A DNA stretch of 64,000 nt, from positions 372,001-436,000 of the forward strand of contig NZ_CP097117.1 of NCBI RefSeq assembly GCF_024029355.1, given 5' to 3'. Positions 1 to 9,362 of this stretch are shown piece by piece. This DNA comes from Fructilactobacillus cliffordii (GTDB taxonomy: Bacteria > Bacillota > Bacilli > Lactobacillales > Lactobacillaceae). The notes under the pieces are model-generated. The model made no database searches. It saw only the letters and a list, made by a program, of their open reading frames with translations, and was not told the origin of the DNA. Made by a program: the position numbers and the translations under genes. Positions within the stretch are counted from its first letter, which is position 1, and the number at the start of each line of letters is the position of its first letter.

Positions 1-387
1 GACTAAAACTTCCCGATCTTCAATGTCAGACGGTAATTTCACAAAGTATTCGTGCGGTTCAAAGGTTTTTTCGTCCCGATACATCCCCACGTGTCCCACT
101 CGGGCACTCGGCAGGAGTTCCAAAATCCCATCAACCATTCCAATTCCAGCCCGCAAGATGGGCACAACTGCCACTTTTTTTCCAGCGAGCTTCTTCGTGG
201 TGGCCTTTCCCATGGGAGTTTCAATTTCAACGTCCTTGAGCGGCATATCGCGCGTTACCTCAAAGGCCATTAAATTGGCAATTTCGTTTACAACTTCTCG
301 AAACTCATTGGTTCCAGTATTTTTATCCCGGATAATACTTAATTTGTGTTGAATCAACGGATGATTCATTACGTGAAATTTACTCAA
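1..387 (-). CDS. upp: uracil phosphoribosyltransferase, 3' end cut by window edge
   Basis: Cytosolic pyrimidine salvage enzyme that makes UMP from uracil and PRPP. The 129 visible codons begin [20 protein letters not shown] and contain the family block [19 protein letters not shown] and the [17 protein letters not shown] segment; the PRPP-binding C-terminal part lies outside the window. The start is a TTG at 385-387, chosen because AGGAG at 395-400 is correctly spaced and no ATG fits better. It is the last visible gene of a leftward run after glyA, as in many lactobacilli. Identification is secure; only the C-terminus is missing. Confidence 0.93.
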   Translation of the reverse strand, partial: MSKFHVMNHPLIQHKLSIIRDKNTGTNEFREVVNEIANLMAFEVTRDMPLKDVEIETPMGKATTKKLAGKKVAVVPILRAGIGMVDGILELLPSARVGHVGMYRDEKTFEPHEYFVKLPSDIEDREVLV

Positions 388-441
388 CGTCCCCACTCCT
401 TTTTCTTTATCAGTCCACTCCTAATCATATCACGAAGTTGT

Positions 442-1683
442 CTACCGTGTAATGGGATGAGATTGACATAAGGCTTGCACAGCTGCACGAACCTCGTCTA
501 GGATTTGTTCATCATCAGAATGCTCAACCGTCTTAATAATTAATTGGGCTACAGCTCTAGCGTCGGCTTCCTTAAAGCCCCGTGAGGTAATCGCTGGCGT
601 CCCTAATCGCACTCCACTCGTCACAAACGGACTCCGTTGCTCGTTTGGAAGGGCTTCTTTGTTAGTAGTAATATTAACGGAATCCAACAGGTTTTGGGCG
701 TCCTTCCCTGTTAATTCCGTATCAGTTAGATCAATGTTTAAGAGGTGGTTATCAGTTCCCCCCGATACGACCCGAATGTGGTCAGATTGGTTAAACTCAT
801 CCGCCATGGCTTGTGCGTTTTTAATTACTTGAGCCATGTAGTCGTGAAAATCAGGTTGCAGATTCTCGTGAAAGGCAGCTGCTTTCCCAGCAATCACATG
901 TTCTAATGGACCTCCTTGAGTGCGTGGGAACACCGCCGAATTTAATTGTTTGGCGTACTTTGCTTGCGACAAAATCAAGCCACCACGTGGTCCACGCAGG
1001 GTCTTATGCGTCGTGGTGGTCACCACGTCCGCAATTCCGACTGGATTGGGATGCAATCCCGCTGCCACTAACCCGGCAATGTGGGCCATATCTACCATTA
1101 AATAAGCTCCCACTTCGTCCGCAATCTTGCGAAATTCATTCCAGTCAATGATTCGACTGTATGCAGAGGCCCCAGCCACAATCATTTTTGGTTGCACTTC
1201 TTGGGCAATTTCTCGAATGGCATCAAAGTCCAAGCGTTCCGTTTCGTGGTTTAAACCATAGGCATAAGAATGGTAGATTTTACCCGAAAAGCTAACCTTA
1301 GCTCCGTGAGTTAAATGGCCCCCGGCATTTAAATCCATCCCTAGAATCACATCGCCTGGTTGCAAGAACGCAGCATACGCAGCTTCGTTCGCTTGGGAAC
1401 CTGAGTGGGGTTGGACGTTCGCATATTCTGCGCCAAAGAGTTCTTTGGCCCGGTCAATGGCTAAGGTTTCTACCACATCAACGTACTGACAACCACCGTA
1501 ATAGCGGTGGCCTGGATAACCTTCGGCGTACTTGTTGGTTAACACGGATCCTTGAGCAGCCCGAACCGCTTTAGACGCGATGTTTTCGGATGCAATTAAT
1601 TCAATCGTATCTTCCTGCCGGATTCCTTCATTCTGAATGGCATCCCATAACTGTGGATCTAAACGTTGGTATTCTTCTGTCAT
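442..1683 (-). CDS. glyA: serine hydroxymethyltransferase
   Basis: PLP enzyme interconverting serine and glycine while charging tetrahydrofolate with a one-carbon unit, in the cytosol. The 413-residue length is normal for the bacterial family. The PLP-lysine motif [14 protein letters not shown] is present with the Schiff-base lysine near residue 227, and the N-terminal [10 protein letters not shown] and [14 protein letters not shown] substrate-binding blocks are intact. The gene lies 21 bp downstream of the sua5-type gene and upstream of upp, so it probably belongs to the same leftward transcript. Nothing in it is unusual. Confidence 0.97.
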   Translation of the reverse strand: MTEEYQRLDPQLWDAIQNEGIRQEDTIELIASENIASKAVRAAQGSVLTNKYAEGYPGHRYYGGCQYVDVVETLAIDRAKELFGAEYANVQPHSGSQANEAAYAAFLQPGDVILGMDLNAGGHLTHGAKVSFSGKIYHSYAYGLNHETERLDFDAIREIAQEVQPKMIVAGASAYSRIIDWNEFRKIADEVGAYLMVDMAHIAGLVAAGLHPNPVGIADVVTTTTHKTLRGPRGGLILSQAKYAKQLNSAVFPRTQGGPLEHVIAGKAAAFHENLQPDFHDYMAQVIKNAQAMADEFNQSDHIRVVSGGTDNHLLNIDLTDTELTGKDAQNLLDSVNITTNKEALPNEQRSPFVTSGVRLGTPAITSRGFKEADARAVAQLIIKTVEHSDDEQILDEVRAAVQALCQSHPITR

Positions 1684-1704
1684 TTTCTCATCCCCCAGGG
1701 TTCT

Positions 1705-2733
1705 TTAATTTGTCGCTGTGTCGCCAAAATGATGCTGACCAGCTGCCTTATTGAGTCGATTCATGTACGCTTCCCCTAAACCTGTGGTTGGAAAACCTTG
1801 AACTAGGATTGTCGCAAACGAATCATCCAGGTCAAACGTTCGTAAACCAGCGAACAAAAGATGGCTAGCGGATTGAACGTTCGTTCCCAGGGTATATGTT
1901 ACTACATTACGCGGCCATTTGTACCGTTTAATTGTCATTTCCGGGGCTAAAATGCCAATTTTAGCGTCTTGTTGCCGACACCAGACAATCACCGTTTCCC
2001 AATCTAACTCAGGATCTACAATTTGGACGTCAGCGGCGGGTGAGTAGTGCGTGTACTTCATCCCAGGAGCTTTTGGAACCTCAGCCTGGTTTACGTGATG
2101 TAACTGGTCTTCTACCGGTCCAATGACCGCCTCTAGCTCCGAGCGCATTACAGCACCGGGTCGGAGAATGGCTGGATGGTCCGTGGACATATCAATGACG
2201 GTCGATTCTACGCCAAAGTCGGTGGGTCCCGCGTCTAAAATTCCGGCAATTTTGCCGTTTAAATCATGATAAACGTGCTCGGCTAAGGTTGGGCTCGGTT
2301 TTCCAGAGGTGTTGGCCGAGGGCCCTACTAACGGAACTCCAGCTGCTCGAATCAAATCCAAGGTTGCTTCCTGATTGGGATTTCGAAACGCTGCCGTCTT
2401 CAAACCCCCGGTTACTTGCGGAGCCAGCGCGTCTTCCTTTAAAGGTAAGATAATCGTCAGTGGGCCCGGCCAAAACGTATCCATTAGTTTTTGTACGGCC
2501 GGTGTAATCTCTTTAGCATAATGGCGCACCGTCGCTTGGTCCGCCACGTGCACAATCAACGGATTGTCACTGGGGCGACCCTTCGCAGCGTAAACTTTCT
2601 TCACGGCCGCCACGTTCGTCGCATCAGCTCCCAATCCGTAGACCGTCTCCGTGGGAAAGGCCACCAAATTCCCTTGGTTGATTGCCGCGGCAGCAGCAGG
2701 AATTTCTGCCGGTGTAAAGATTTTTGTTTCCAT
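1705..2733 (-). CDS. L-threonylcarbamoyladenylate synthase (Sua5/YwlC)
   Basis: Makes threonylcarbamoyl-AMP from threonine, bicarbonate and ATP, the first step of the t6A37 modification of ANN-decoding tRNAs. The N-terminal YrdC fold shows GRPSDNPLIVHV near residues 52-63, a WPGPLT block and SANTSGKPSPT. The rest of the 342 residues is the C-terminal Sua5 domain, ending GLGEAYMNRLNKAAG, so this is the long Sua5 form rather than the short YrdC form. Its ATG overlaps the prmC stop by one base (TAATG), which indicates translational coupling. Confidence 0.94.
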   Translation of the reverse strand: METKIFTPAEIPAAAAAINQGNLVAFPTETVYGLGADATNVAAVKKVYAAKGRPSDNPLIVHVADQATVRHYAKEITPAVQKLMDTFWPGPLTIILPLKEDALAPQVTGGLKTAAFRNPNQEATLDLIRAAGVPLVGPSANTSGKPSPTLAEHVYHDLNGKIAGILDAGPTDFGVESTVIDMSTDHPAILRPGAVMRSELEAVIGPVEDQLHHVNQAEVPKAPGMKYTHYSPAADVQIVDPELDWETVIVWCRQQDAKIGILAPEMTIKRYKWPRNVVTYTLGTNVQSASHLLFAGLRTFDLDDSFATILVQGFPTTGLGEAYMNRLNKAAGQHHFGDTATN

Positions 2734-3599
2734 TATAATCCCTTCTTTTCTAATTGAATCCGTACCATTCGATCCTGTCCGGCTAAATCCCGCCGAAGCT
2801 CGACGTCAGCCGTCGGAAACTGTTGGCGCCAGAGAGATTGCACCGCAGCCCCCTGGTGATAACCAATTTCTAGGTAAACTGCTCCGGTTACCGTAAGATA
2901 CGGCGCAACGCTGTGCGCTAGTCGTTCGTACAACGCTAATCCGTCGTGGGGTGCAAACAGGGCCAAACGGGGTTCGTAGTCTAAAACCGTTCGATCCATC
3001 ACATTCGCCTCTGCATCGGCAATGTAAGGTGGATTCGATACAATCACGTCAAATTGTTGCTGCGGTAAACCCTCTAACAGATCACTCGTCACAAAGTTAA
3101 CCGCCAAGCCCAGCTCCTCGGCATTTTGCTCGGCAACTGCTAGTGCATCCGGCGAAATATCACTCGCCGTAATCGACCACTGCGGACGCGCCTGCTTCAG
3201 CGCTAAAGCAATCGCCCCACTTCCGGTTCCCACGTCTAGGACTCGTAACTTTGTTTCCCGATGATCCTGCAAGATCCAGTCGACCAATTCTTCCGTTTCC
3301 GGGCGGGGAATCAGGACCGCGGGGGTTACCCGCAGCTCTAGTCCATAAAAGGGCGCGCGACCCAAGATATACTGTGCCGGCTCACCGGCGGCTCGTCGGC
3401 GCACGTTTTTGCCAAACTCTGTCACTTGGGTAGGTGTAAGTGGCGTCCGGTAGTTACTTAATAACTGGGTCTGATTCCAACCTAACTGCCCCATCAACAG
3501 GTAACGAGCTTCTGAAGGATCAATGTTCTGCTCTTTAAAACACAAAGAAGCCCAACGAAGGGCTTCAAAGGGAGTCGCGTTCGGCTTAAGCATCGGCAT
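2733..3599 (-). CDS. prmC: release factor glutamine N5-methyltransferase
   Basis: SAM-dependent enzyme that methylates the GGQ glutamine of release factors RF1 and RF2. It has the SAM-binding DVGTGSG motif at about residues 122-128 and the signature NPPY at 189-192, followed by a normal C-terminus; 288 residues is typical. The gene overlaps the end of prfA, its substrate gene, by 14 bases, the usual prfA-prmC arrangement. An internal ATG two codons further in (MLKPN) is an equally possible start. Confidence 0.95.
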   Translation of the reverse strand: MPMLKPNATPFEALRWASLCFKEQNIDPSEARYLLMGQLGWNQTQLLSNYRTPLTPTQVTEFGKNVRRRAAGEPAQYILGRAPFYGLELRVTPAVLIPRPETEELVDWILQDHRETKLRVLDVGTGSGAIALALKQARPQWSITASDISPDALAVAEQNAEELGLAVNFVTSDLLEGLPQQQFDVIVSNPPYIADAEANVMDRTVLDYEPRLALFAPHDGLALYERLAHSVAPYLTVTGAVYLEIGYHQGAAVQSLWRQQFPTADVELRRDLAGQDRMVRIQLEKKGL

Positions 3600-4689
3600 C
3601 GTTTAAATGCTCCAACTTCTCTGCTTGATCAGAAATAATCAAAGCGTCGATAATTTCGTTTAAGTCACCCGCTAATACTTTATCTAACTTGTTTAAGGTC
3701 AACCCAATCCGGTGATCGGTCACCCGGTTTTGCGGGAAGTTGTAGGTCCGAATTCGTTCGGAACGATCTCCAGTTCCCACTGCGGATTTTCGTTGGGCGT
3801 TATATTCGTCTTCTTCTTGTTGCTTGTAGTAATCGTACACCCGCGCCCGCAATACGGTCATGGCTTTGGCCCGGTTTTGTTGTTGCGATCGTTCATCCTG
3901 CATGGCAACCACGATTCCAGTTGGCAAGTGGGTCATCCGCACCGCAGACGACGTCTTGTTAATGTGCTGACCACCGGCCCCAGAAGACCGGTACACATCC
4001 GTCCGAATGTCAGCGGGATCGATGTCAATGTCCACGTCTTCTTCTTCGGGCATAACTCCCACCGTCGCAGTTGAAGTGTGCACCCGGCCAGCGGATTCCG
4101 TTTCTGGTACCCGTTGTACCCGATGAGCACCGTTTTCGTATTTCAGTTTGGAATAAACTTTATTTCCGGTAATCATCAACACGATTTCTTTAAAACCACC
4201 CACTTCGGTATCGGCTTCGTCGATGATTTCAACCTGCCACCCTTGCATTTCAGCATACTTCACGTACATATTGTACAAATCAGCTGCGAACAGGCTGGCC
4301 TCGTCTCCTCCGGCCGCCCCGTGGATTTCCATGATGATATTTTTTTCGTCGTTGGGATCCGTCGGAATCAGCAAAATCTTGAGCTTTTGCTCTAATTCGG
4401 CTTTTTCTTTTTCTAAGTCCGCAATCTCACCTTTCACCATTTCGGTCATGTCGTCATCGAGTTTTTCTTGTAACAATTCCTGGTCTTCGTCGAGCGCGGT
4501 ACTAACGTCTTGGTAGTGGTGATAAGTTTCAACGGTCTCGCGCAGTCCGCCCTCTTCCTTGGACAACTTCATAAACCGTTGCGTATCTGCAATTACTTCG
4601 GGGTCACTGATTAACTCATTCAGTTCGTCGTAACGATCAGAAACCGCTTGTAATTTATCAAAAATTTGATCCATTTGGTTTTCAGCCAT
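3586..4689 (-). CDS. prfA: peptide chain release factor 1
   Basis: Recognises UAA and UAG in the ribosomal A site and triggers peptide release. The catalytic GGQ lies in [12 protein letters not shown] at about residues 237-245, and the tripeptide anticodon-mimic region is [14 protein letters not shown] near 193-206. The N-terminal coiled coil covers roughly residues 1-110. The 367-residue length is slightly above the usual 355-360. AGGAG four bases before the ATG supports the start. It precedes prmC with an overlap. Confidence 0.96.
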   Translation of the reverse strand: MAENQMDQIFDKLQAVSDRYDELNELISDPEVIADTQRFMKLSKEEGGLRETVETYHHYQDVSTALDEDQELLQEKLDDDMTEMVKGEIADLEKEKAELEQKLKILLIPTDPNDEKNIIMEIHGAAGGDEASLFAADLYNMYVKYAEMQGWQVEIIDEADTEVGGFKEIVLMITGNKVYSKLKYENGAHRVQRVPETESAGRVHTSTATVGVMPEEEDVDIDIDPADIRTDVYRSSGAGGQHINKTSSAVRMTHLPTGIVVAMQDERSQQQNRAKAMTVLRARVYDYYKQQEEDEYNAQRKSAVGTGDRSERIRTYNFPQNRVTDHRIGLTLNKLDKVLAGDLNEIIDALIISDQAEKLEHLNDADA

Positions 4690-4718
4690 TATTCTCCTCT
4701 TTCCTTAATGATTTTAAC

Positions 4719-5300
4719 TTACAGGGGTGGATGCTGATAGTGAGTCCGGCAGACCGGATAGTAAGACTCGTTGCCACCCATCACCACCTGTTCTCCTTCA
4801 TAAACCGGTTGGCCTTCGTGGAGCCGCAGATTCATCGTTGCTTTCTTTTCACAAAACCAACAAATGGTTTTCATCTCTTCTAGCTTATCTGCATATAAAA
4901 GCAGGTACTTGGAACCCGAAAATAAGTGGTTCTGAAAGTCATTCTTTAACCCGAACGCCATCACTGGGATACGTAGTTCATCCACGATGCGGGCAAGTTC
5001 TAAAATATGGTGCTTTTCTAAAAACTGAGCTTCGTCCACCAGCACGCAGCTAATGGGTCGGTCAATCAAATTTGCTTGTTCTTTGACAATCTCGTAAGCA
5101 TTTGCATCTGGATCAATGGCAATGGCCGTGCGATTCAGCCCAATCCGCGATTCAATCATGCCTCGCTCTTCCCTGGTATCTAACGCGCTCGTGAGTAGGA
5201 CCACGCGTTTTCCTTGTTCTTCATAGTTATGCGCCACTTTGATAATCTCAATTGATTTTCCACTGTTCATGGTGCCGTAACGAAAGAAAAGCTGTGCCAC
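4719..5300 (-). CDS. tdk: thymidine kinase
   Basis: Type II thymidine kinase for deoxythymidine salvage. The P-loop GTMNSGKS is near residues 9-16, the DEAQFL Walker B-like block is present, and the zinc ligands are visible as CWFCEKKA and YYPVCRTHY. Its 193 residues match the family. It is the most upstream gene of the leftward tdk-prfA-prmC-sua5-glyA-upp run, 29 bp from prfA. A plain AT-rich intergenic region separates it from the divergent murT. Confidence 0.96.
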   Translation of the reverse strand: MAQLFFRYGTMNSGKSIEIIKVAHNYEEQGKRVVLLTSALDTREERGMIESRIGLNRTAIAIDPDANAYEIVKEQANLIDRPISCVLVDEAQFLEKHHILELARIVDELRIPVMAFGLKNDFQNHLFSGSKYLLLYADKLEEMKTICWFCEKKATMNLRLHEGQPVYEGEQVVMGGNESYYPVCRTHYQHPPL

Positions 5301-5471
5301 ACTATCACCTTTTTCCTTAAATTCCTCTGTTTTTCATTATATCTAATTTTTAGCAGCCCTGCATTATATTTCCTTAATCAACCCTGGTATCGCTTATTTT
5401 CGTTAAATTATCCGATTTATGCTAAAATTTAGTGGATTAGCAATTGAGAAATTAGAAGGATGTGAAACCGA

Positions 5472-6821
5472 ATGACATTAAGAAGTGAACTTGCAACGTT
5501 AGCCGGTCGTTCCTCGTACTGGTTCTTGCATAACTTCATGGGTGGTGGAAGCTCCCTCCCCGGAAAGATTACCACTGCCATTGATCCAGATGTCTTACAG
5601 GAAATCGGCAAAAATTACGAAGTTATCATCGTGAGTGGTACCAACGGAAAGACGTTGACCACGGCGCTAGTGGTCCAGGTTTTAAAGGAAAAATACGATA
5701 ACATCGTAACCAATAAAACGGGTTCCAACATGGTGCAGGGGATTACCTCAACCTTTCTTGAAGCCAAACGTCCCACCAAAGGCAAAAAGGGAATCGCGGT
5801 CCTCGAAGTTGACGAAGCCAACGTCAAACCGATTGTGGAAAAGATTAAACCAAAGATGTTTGTTTTAACTAACATCTTTCGGGATCAACTCGATCGGTAC
5901 GGTGAAATTTATACCACCTACCAAAAGATTCTCGATGGAATCAAATTGGCGCCCGATGCCGTGGTCTTAGCCAACGGTGACGAACCCATTTTCCATTCCA
6001 AAGAACTCCCGAACCCGCAGGTTTACTACGGTTTTTCTAACGAACCCGCTAAGGGCGACATGAAGGCCGCACCTAATACCGATGGAATTTTGTGTCCAGT
6101 ATGTCAGCACTTATTGCACTATCACTACATTGTTTATGCTAACCTCGGGGACTACTTCTGCCCGAACTGTGGTTTCCAACGACCGGATCTCCGCTTTAAA
6201 GTTACGGACGTTTCGGAACGGACTCCCAAGGATTCCAAGTTTGCCATCGACGGCAATCAGTACGAAATCGGCGTTGGCGGAACCTACAACATTTACAATG
6301 CGCTAGCTGCCTACGCGGTGGGTCGTGAAGTTGGCATTCAACCAGACCAGATTCGCCACGCCTTTGACAATAACCAACGCCTCTTTGGGCGGCAGGAAGA
6401 AATTAACGTGGAAGGTAAAGACGTCAGCATCATCTTGGTCAAGAATCCGGTGGGAACCAACCAAGTGATTGATCTACTGGCAACGGAACCGGATTCCTTC
6501 TCCTTTGTCGGTCTGTTAAACGCGGAATATGCCGACGGAATTGATACTAGTTGGATCTGGGATGGCGAATTTGAACGCTTGCCAGCCATGGATATCAAGC
6601 AGTTTGAGACCGGGGGAAAACGTTATAAAGACATTACCTTCCGACTGAAGGTCGCCGGTGTTCCTGATGACAAACACACCATTCAACCCGACCTAGGCCA
6701 GGTAATTGAAGACATCAAACACATGCCAACTCAAAAAGTTTACATTTTAGCGACCTACACCGCCATGATGGAAATGCGGGCCCGCTTAATGAAGCAAGGT
6801 TACATTAAGGGAGGAAAATAA
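5472..6821 (+). CDS. murT: lipid II isoglutaminyl synthase, MurT subunit
   Basis: Mur-ligase-like subunit that with GatD amidates the D-glutamate of lipid II at the membrane, a step needed for efficient peptidoglycan cross-linking. The ATP-binding SGTNGKT is at residues 55-61, followed by the central ligase fold. A four-cysteine zinc ribbon is inserted at about C208, C211, C230 and C233. The C-terminal part is DUF1727. The start has AGAAGGATGTG upstream. The gatD start lies two bases after its stop, so the two subunits are co-translated. Confidence 0.96.
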   Translation: MTLRSELATLAGRSSYWFLHNFMGGGSSLPGKITTAIDPDVLQEIGKNYEVIIVSGTNGKTLTTALVVQVLKEKYDNIVTNKTGSNMVQGITSTFLEAKRPTKGKKGIAVLEVDEANVKPIVEKIKPKMFVLTNIFRDQLDRYGEIYTTYQKILDGIKLAPDAVVLANGDEPIFHSKELPNPQVYYGFSNEPAKGDMKAAPNTDGILCPVCQHLLHYHYIVYANLGDYFCPNCGFQRPDLRFKVTDVSERTPKDSKFAIDGNQYEIGVGGTYNIYNALAAYAVGREVGIQPDQIRHAFDNNQRLFGRQEEINVEGKDVSIILVKNPVGTNQVIDLLATEPDSFSFVGLLNAEYADGIDTSWIWDGEFERLPAMDIKQFETGGKRYKDITFRLKVAGVPDDKHTIQPDLGQVIEDIKHMPTQKVYILATYTAMMEMRARLMKQGYIKGGK

Positions 6822-6823
6822 TC

Positions 6824-7528
6824 ATGACCATGAACATCCGGGTTGCCCATCTATACGGGGACTTAATGAATACCTACGGTGATATTGGTAACATTCTGAC
6901 CCTGCGTTTTTACGCCAAACAAATCGGTGTAGAAGTGACCGACCAAATCGTTAGCCTCGAAGATGATTTTAAGGCCGACGACTTTGACTTTGCCGTGTTT
7001 GGGGGTGGCCAAGACTTTGAACAGATGGTGGTGGCCAAGGATTTACCCAACAAAAAAGATGAAATCATTAAGTTCATCGAACAAAACAAGCCGTTAATCG
7101 CGGTTTGTGGTGGCTACCAAATGCTGGGTAAATACTACGTGGACGCAAGCGGTCGCAAGCTTCCTGGAATTAGTGCGATGAACCACTACACTGAACAACA
7201 ACACGAACACCGTTTTATCGGGAACATCGAGATTCAAAACGAAGCAACCGGGCAAAAATACCACGGATTTGAAAATCACCAAGGAATCACCTTCCTGGGT
7301 GACGACGAACACGCGCTGGGAAAAGTGCTGAAGGGTTACGGGAACAACGGTGAAGATCATACTGAAGGAGCCGTCCACAAGAACACGATTGGAACCTACT
7401 TCCATGGTCCCATCATGGCGCGGAACGGAAACTTCTCCAAGCAAATGATGTTTGAAGCCTTAGAAAATAAATATCCTGATTATGATTTCACGGACTTGAA
7501 AGCCAAAGTTAAACCAGAATCATACTAA
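6824..7528 (+). CDS. gatD: lipid II isoglutaminyl synthase, glutamine amidotransferase subunit GatD
   Basis: Class I-like glutaminase that supplies ammonia to MurT for lipid II amidation. The nucleophile is the cysteine of AVCGGYQMLG near residue 95, and the catalytic histidine is in TYFHGPIMARN. GGGAGG before the ATG supports the start. It is co-transcribed with murT and followed at once by a strong bidirectional terminator. Confidence 0.95.
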   Translation: MTMNIRVAHLYGDLMNTYGDIGNILTLRFYAKQIGVEVTDQIVSLEDDFKADDFDFAVFGGGQDFEQMVVAKDLPNKKDEIIKFIEQNKPLIAVCGGYQMLGKYYVDASGRKLPGISAMNHYTEQQHEHRFIGNIEIQNEATGQKYHGFENHQGITFLGDDEHALGKVLKGYGNNGEDHTEGAVHKNTIGTYFHGPIMARNGNFSKQMMFEALENKYPDYDFTDLKAKVKPESY

Positions 7529-7564
7529 AAAAATGACCAACGATAAGTTGGTCATTTTTTTATG
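7529..7564. terminator. bidirectional rho-independent terminator after gatD
   Basis: AAAAAATGACCAAC and GTTGGTCATTTTTT form a stem with a short loop, with T-runs in both directions. It separates gatD from the convergent serine hydrolase gene. Confidence 0.85.
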
Positions 7565-7580
7565 GTTACAATGTGCTGAC

Positions 7581-8585
7581 TTAAAATAGTTCCGCTAAAT
7601 AACTGTCAATCATCCGGTTCCGTGCTGCCATAAAGTGTTCGTTAACCTGCGGATGGACCCGATTCGATAAAAAGACCAGTGCACTTTTTCGGCCCGGCAC
7701 TAATAACAATAACGTGCCCGTATACCCACCCTGCCAGATGTAACGGTGCCCCTGATAGTTACCTAAACGCCAACCAAACGAGCGACTGCCATCCTGCATC
7801 GGCGTTTGGTCCTTGTACATATCCGCAAATATCTCCGGCGTGTAGACCTTGCCAGGTGGAGTGAGTTGTAACATCCACTGGGCAAACCGGGTGACATCCC
7901 GTAGCGAACTAAAGAGCCCGGCGGAACCACAATCAGAGCCCAAAATTTGGGCTTTTGGATCATGCACCTGTCCGACCCGATTGGTTCCCGTTTGTTCGTC
8001 ATACGTGGTCGGGACCGTCTTGCGCACATCCGGGTGAAACGTAGAATCAATCAGTCCCAATGGTTCGAGCACCATGTGCTTAATCAACGGCTGAATCGGC
8101 AATCCACACACCACCCCGGCAATCCAACCCAAAAAGATGTAATTGACATCCTGGTAGTGCATTTTGTGCCCCAAATCAGGTCCCACATCCAAACCTAGCA
8201 ATGCGGTTCGAAGTTGGTTCATGTTTAACTGGTTGCGATTGGGGATGTACCCTTCAATGTTGGACGTATGGGTCAATAAATGGCGAATCGTCACCTGGGG
8301 ATGCTTCCACTCCGGCAGGTAGTTAGTAATGGAATCATCGATTCCCACCTTTTGCTGCTCAAGCAACTTCATCATTACTGGTAACGTCCCCATTACCTTG
8401 GTTAACGATGCTAAATCGTACAACTGATTCTCGCGCAACGGCTGGGTCGTCGGTTGGAGCTGTTGGTAGCCCTGCACAAAAGATTGGACGTTCAGACCCG
8501 TCACCATGGCATACGAGGCGCCTGGAATGGTTTGGTCGGCGATCATTTGCCGAATCTCTGCCTGCGTCTGCGCAAACCGCATCAC
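7581..8585 (-). CDS. serine hydrolase, beta-lactamase (S12) family
   Basis: Penicillin-binding-protein-like serine hydrolase. The SxxK nucleophile motif is SLTK at residues 60-63. The second motif is YQDVNY near 144, a Y-x-D variant of the usual Y-x-N, and the third-motif region reads WQGGYTGTL. No signal peptide or membrane segment is visible, so it is predicted cytosolic. The family holds esterases, D-aminopeptidases and cell-wall-related enzymes, and the substrate cannot be told from sequence. It is not evidence of beta-lactam resistance. It lies 25 bp downstream of budA. Confidence 0.85.
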   Translation of the reverse strand: MMRFAQTQAEIRQMIADQTIPGASYAMVTGLNVQSFVQGYQQLQPTTQPLRENQLYDLASLTKVMGTLPVMMKLLEQQKVGIDDSITNYLPEWKHPQVTIRHLLTHTSNIEGYIPNRNQLNMNQLRTALLGLDVGPDLGHKMHYQDVNYIFLGWIAGVVCGLPIQPLIKHMVLEPLGLIDSTFHPDVRKTVPTTYDEQTGTNRVGQVHDPKAQILGSDCGSAGLFSSLRDVTRFAQWMLQLTPPGKVYTPEIFADMYKDQTPMQDGSRSFGWRLGNYQGHRYIWQGGYTGTLLLLVPGRKSALVFLSNRVHPQVNEHFMAARNRMIDSYLAELF

Positions 8586-8610
8586 TATCGACTTCTTTCT
8601 AACCTAATTT

Positions 8611-9324
8611 TTATTGTTCGGCGTTTTTAATTTGACTAGCCACGTCGTTGTGCTTAGCAAAGTCAAAGTTTAAAAATTCGGGATTAGTAGCGGGGAAATG
8701 TTCCTGCAAATCGGTAAAGGCCTGCATGCTTAGTTTAGCATCGGCTACCGTAAAGTCTAAGACGTGGCCCCCAAAGTCGTGGTCATCGGCAAGGAAGTGG
8801 TAGTGAAAACCACCAACTGCCACCCCATTGTACAGTTGTGGAGCATAGTAACCGAGCATTGTTCCGGTGACATCGTGCGTTTCAAACATGGCCTGATCGT
8901 TAGCCGCTTGTTCCAACGTTGGATACGGCTTGCTTTGTTTTTTCACCGATCGGGTCTTCATGTAACTAAACTTTCCGGTTAATTGGAAGGAATAGAATAA
9001 GTTTTGCCACGGATGACGACCGGCAATTTGGGCTAGCGTTTCATCGCGCGTTTGCTCTTGGATAGCTGTTTCTGGTTGATAATTAGCAAAGTTGACCGTT
9101 GCAAACGGAACTTGATCGTCTGGTTGTAAGACGTTCACGACTCCTGTCGACGTTACCTGGTACAAAGTTCCGTTTAAAATGATTAATTCTCCGTCCAAGC
9201 CGTCCCCGGTTCCAATCCCGGTATCACCGTGTTTCAAGAGTTCCGAAACGAGCATGGTTCCAGAAAACAAGCCGGCAGTTAGGTCAGCGAGGGTTGAATG
9301 CTGGTATAATAAATTCTGATTCAT
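8611..9324 (-). CDS. budA: alpha-acetolactate decarboxylase
   Basis: Converts alpha-acetolactate to acetoin, the second step of the pyruvate-to-acetoin overflow route. The histidine-rich metal site GFHYHFLADDHDFGGH is intact, as are the N-terminal STLADLTAGLFSGTM and GDGLDGELIILNG blocks. The 237-residue length is normal. The gene is divergent from als with only 38 bp between start codons, so their promoters must overlap each other's 5' region. Confidence 0.95.
   Translation of the reverse strand: MNQNLLYQHSTLADLTAGLFSGTMLVSELLKHGDTGIGTGDGLDGELIILNGTLYQVTSTGVVNVLQPDDQVPFATVNFANYQPETAIQEQTRDETLAQIAGRHPWQNLFYSFQLTGKFSYMKTRSVKKQSKPYPTLEQAANDQAMFETHDVTGTMLGYYAPQLYNGVAVGGFHYHFLADDHDFGGHVLDFTVADAKLSMQAFTDLQEHFPATNPEFLNFDFAKHNDVASQIKNAEQ
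9302..9310 (+). promoter_or_regulatory. extended -10 promoter candidate for als
   Basis: TGGTATAAT is a full extended -10 element (TG at 9302-9303, TATAAT at 9305-9310) about 50 bp before the als start. No good -35 is visible. It lies inside the first codons of the divergent budA, so als transcription would begin within budA. Confidence 0.5.
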
Positions 9325-9362
9325 AATTTTATCCTACTTTCTCAACTAAGGAGTTGTTTATT

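Noticed and set aside
7581..8585. Beta-lactamase resistance gene
   Set aside because: Although the SxxK motif is present, the protein lacks a signal peptide and has an altered second motif; S12 family hydrolases in lactobacilli are mostly esterases or peptidases.
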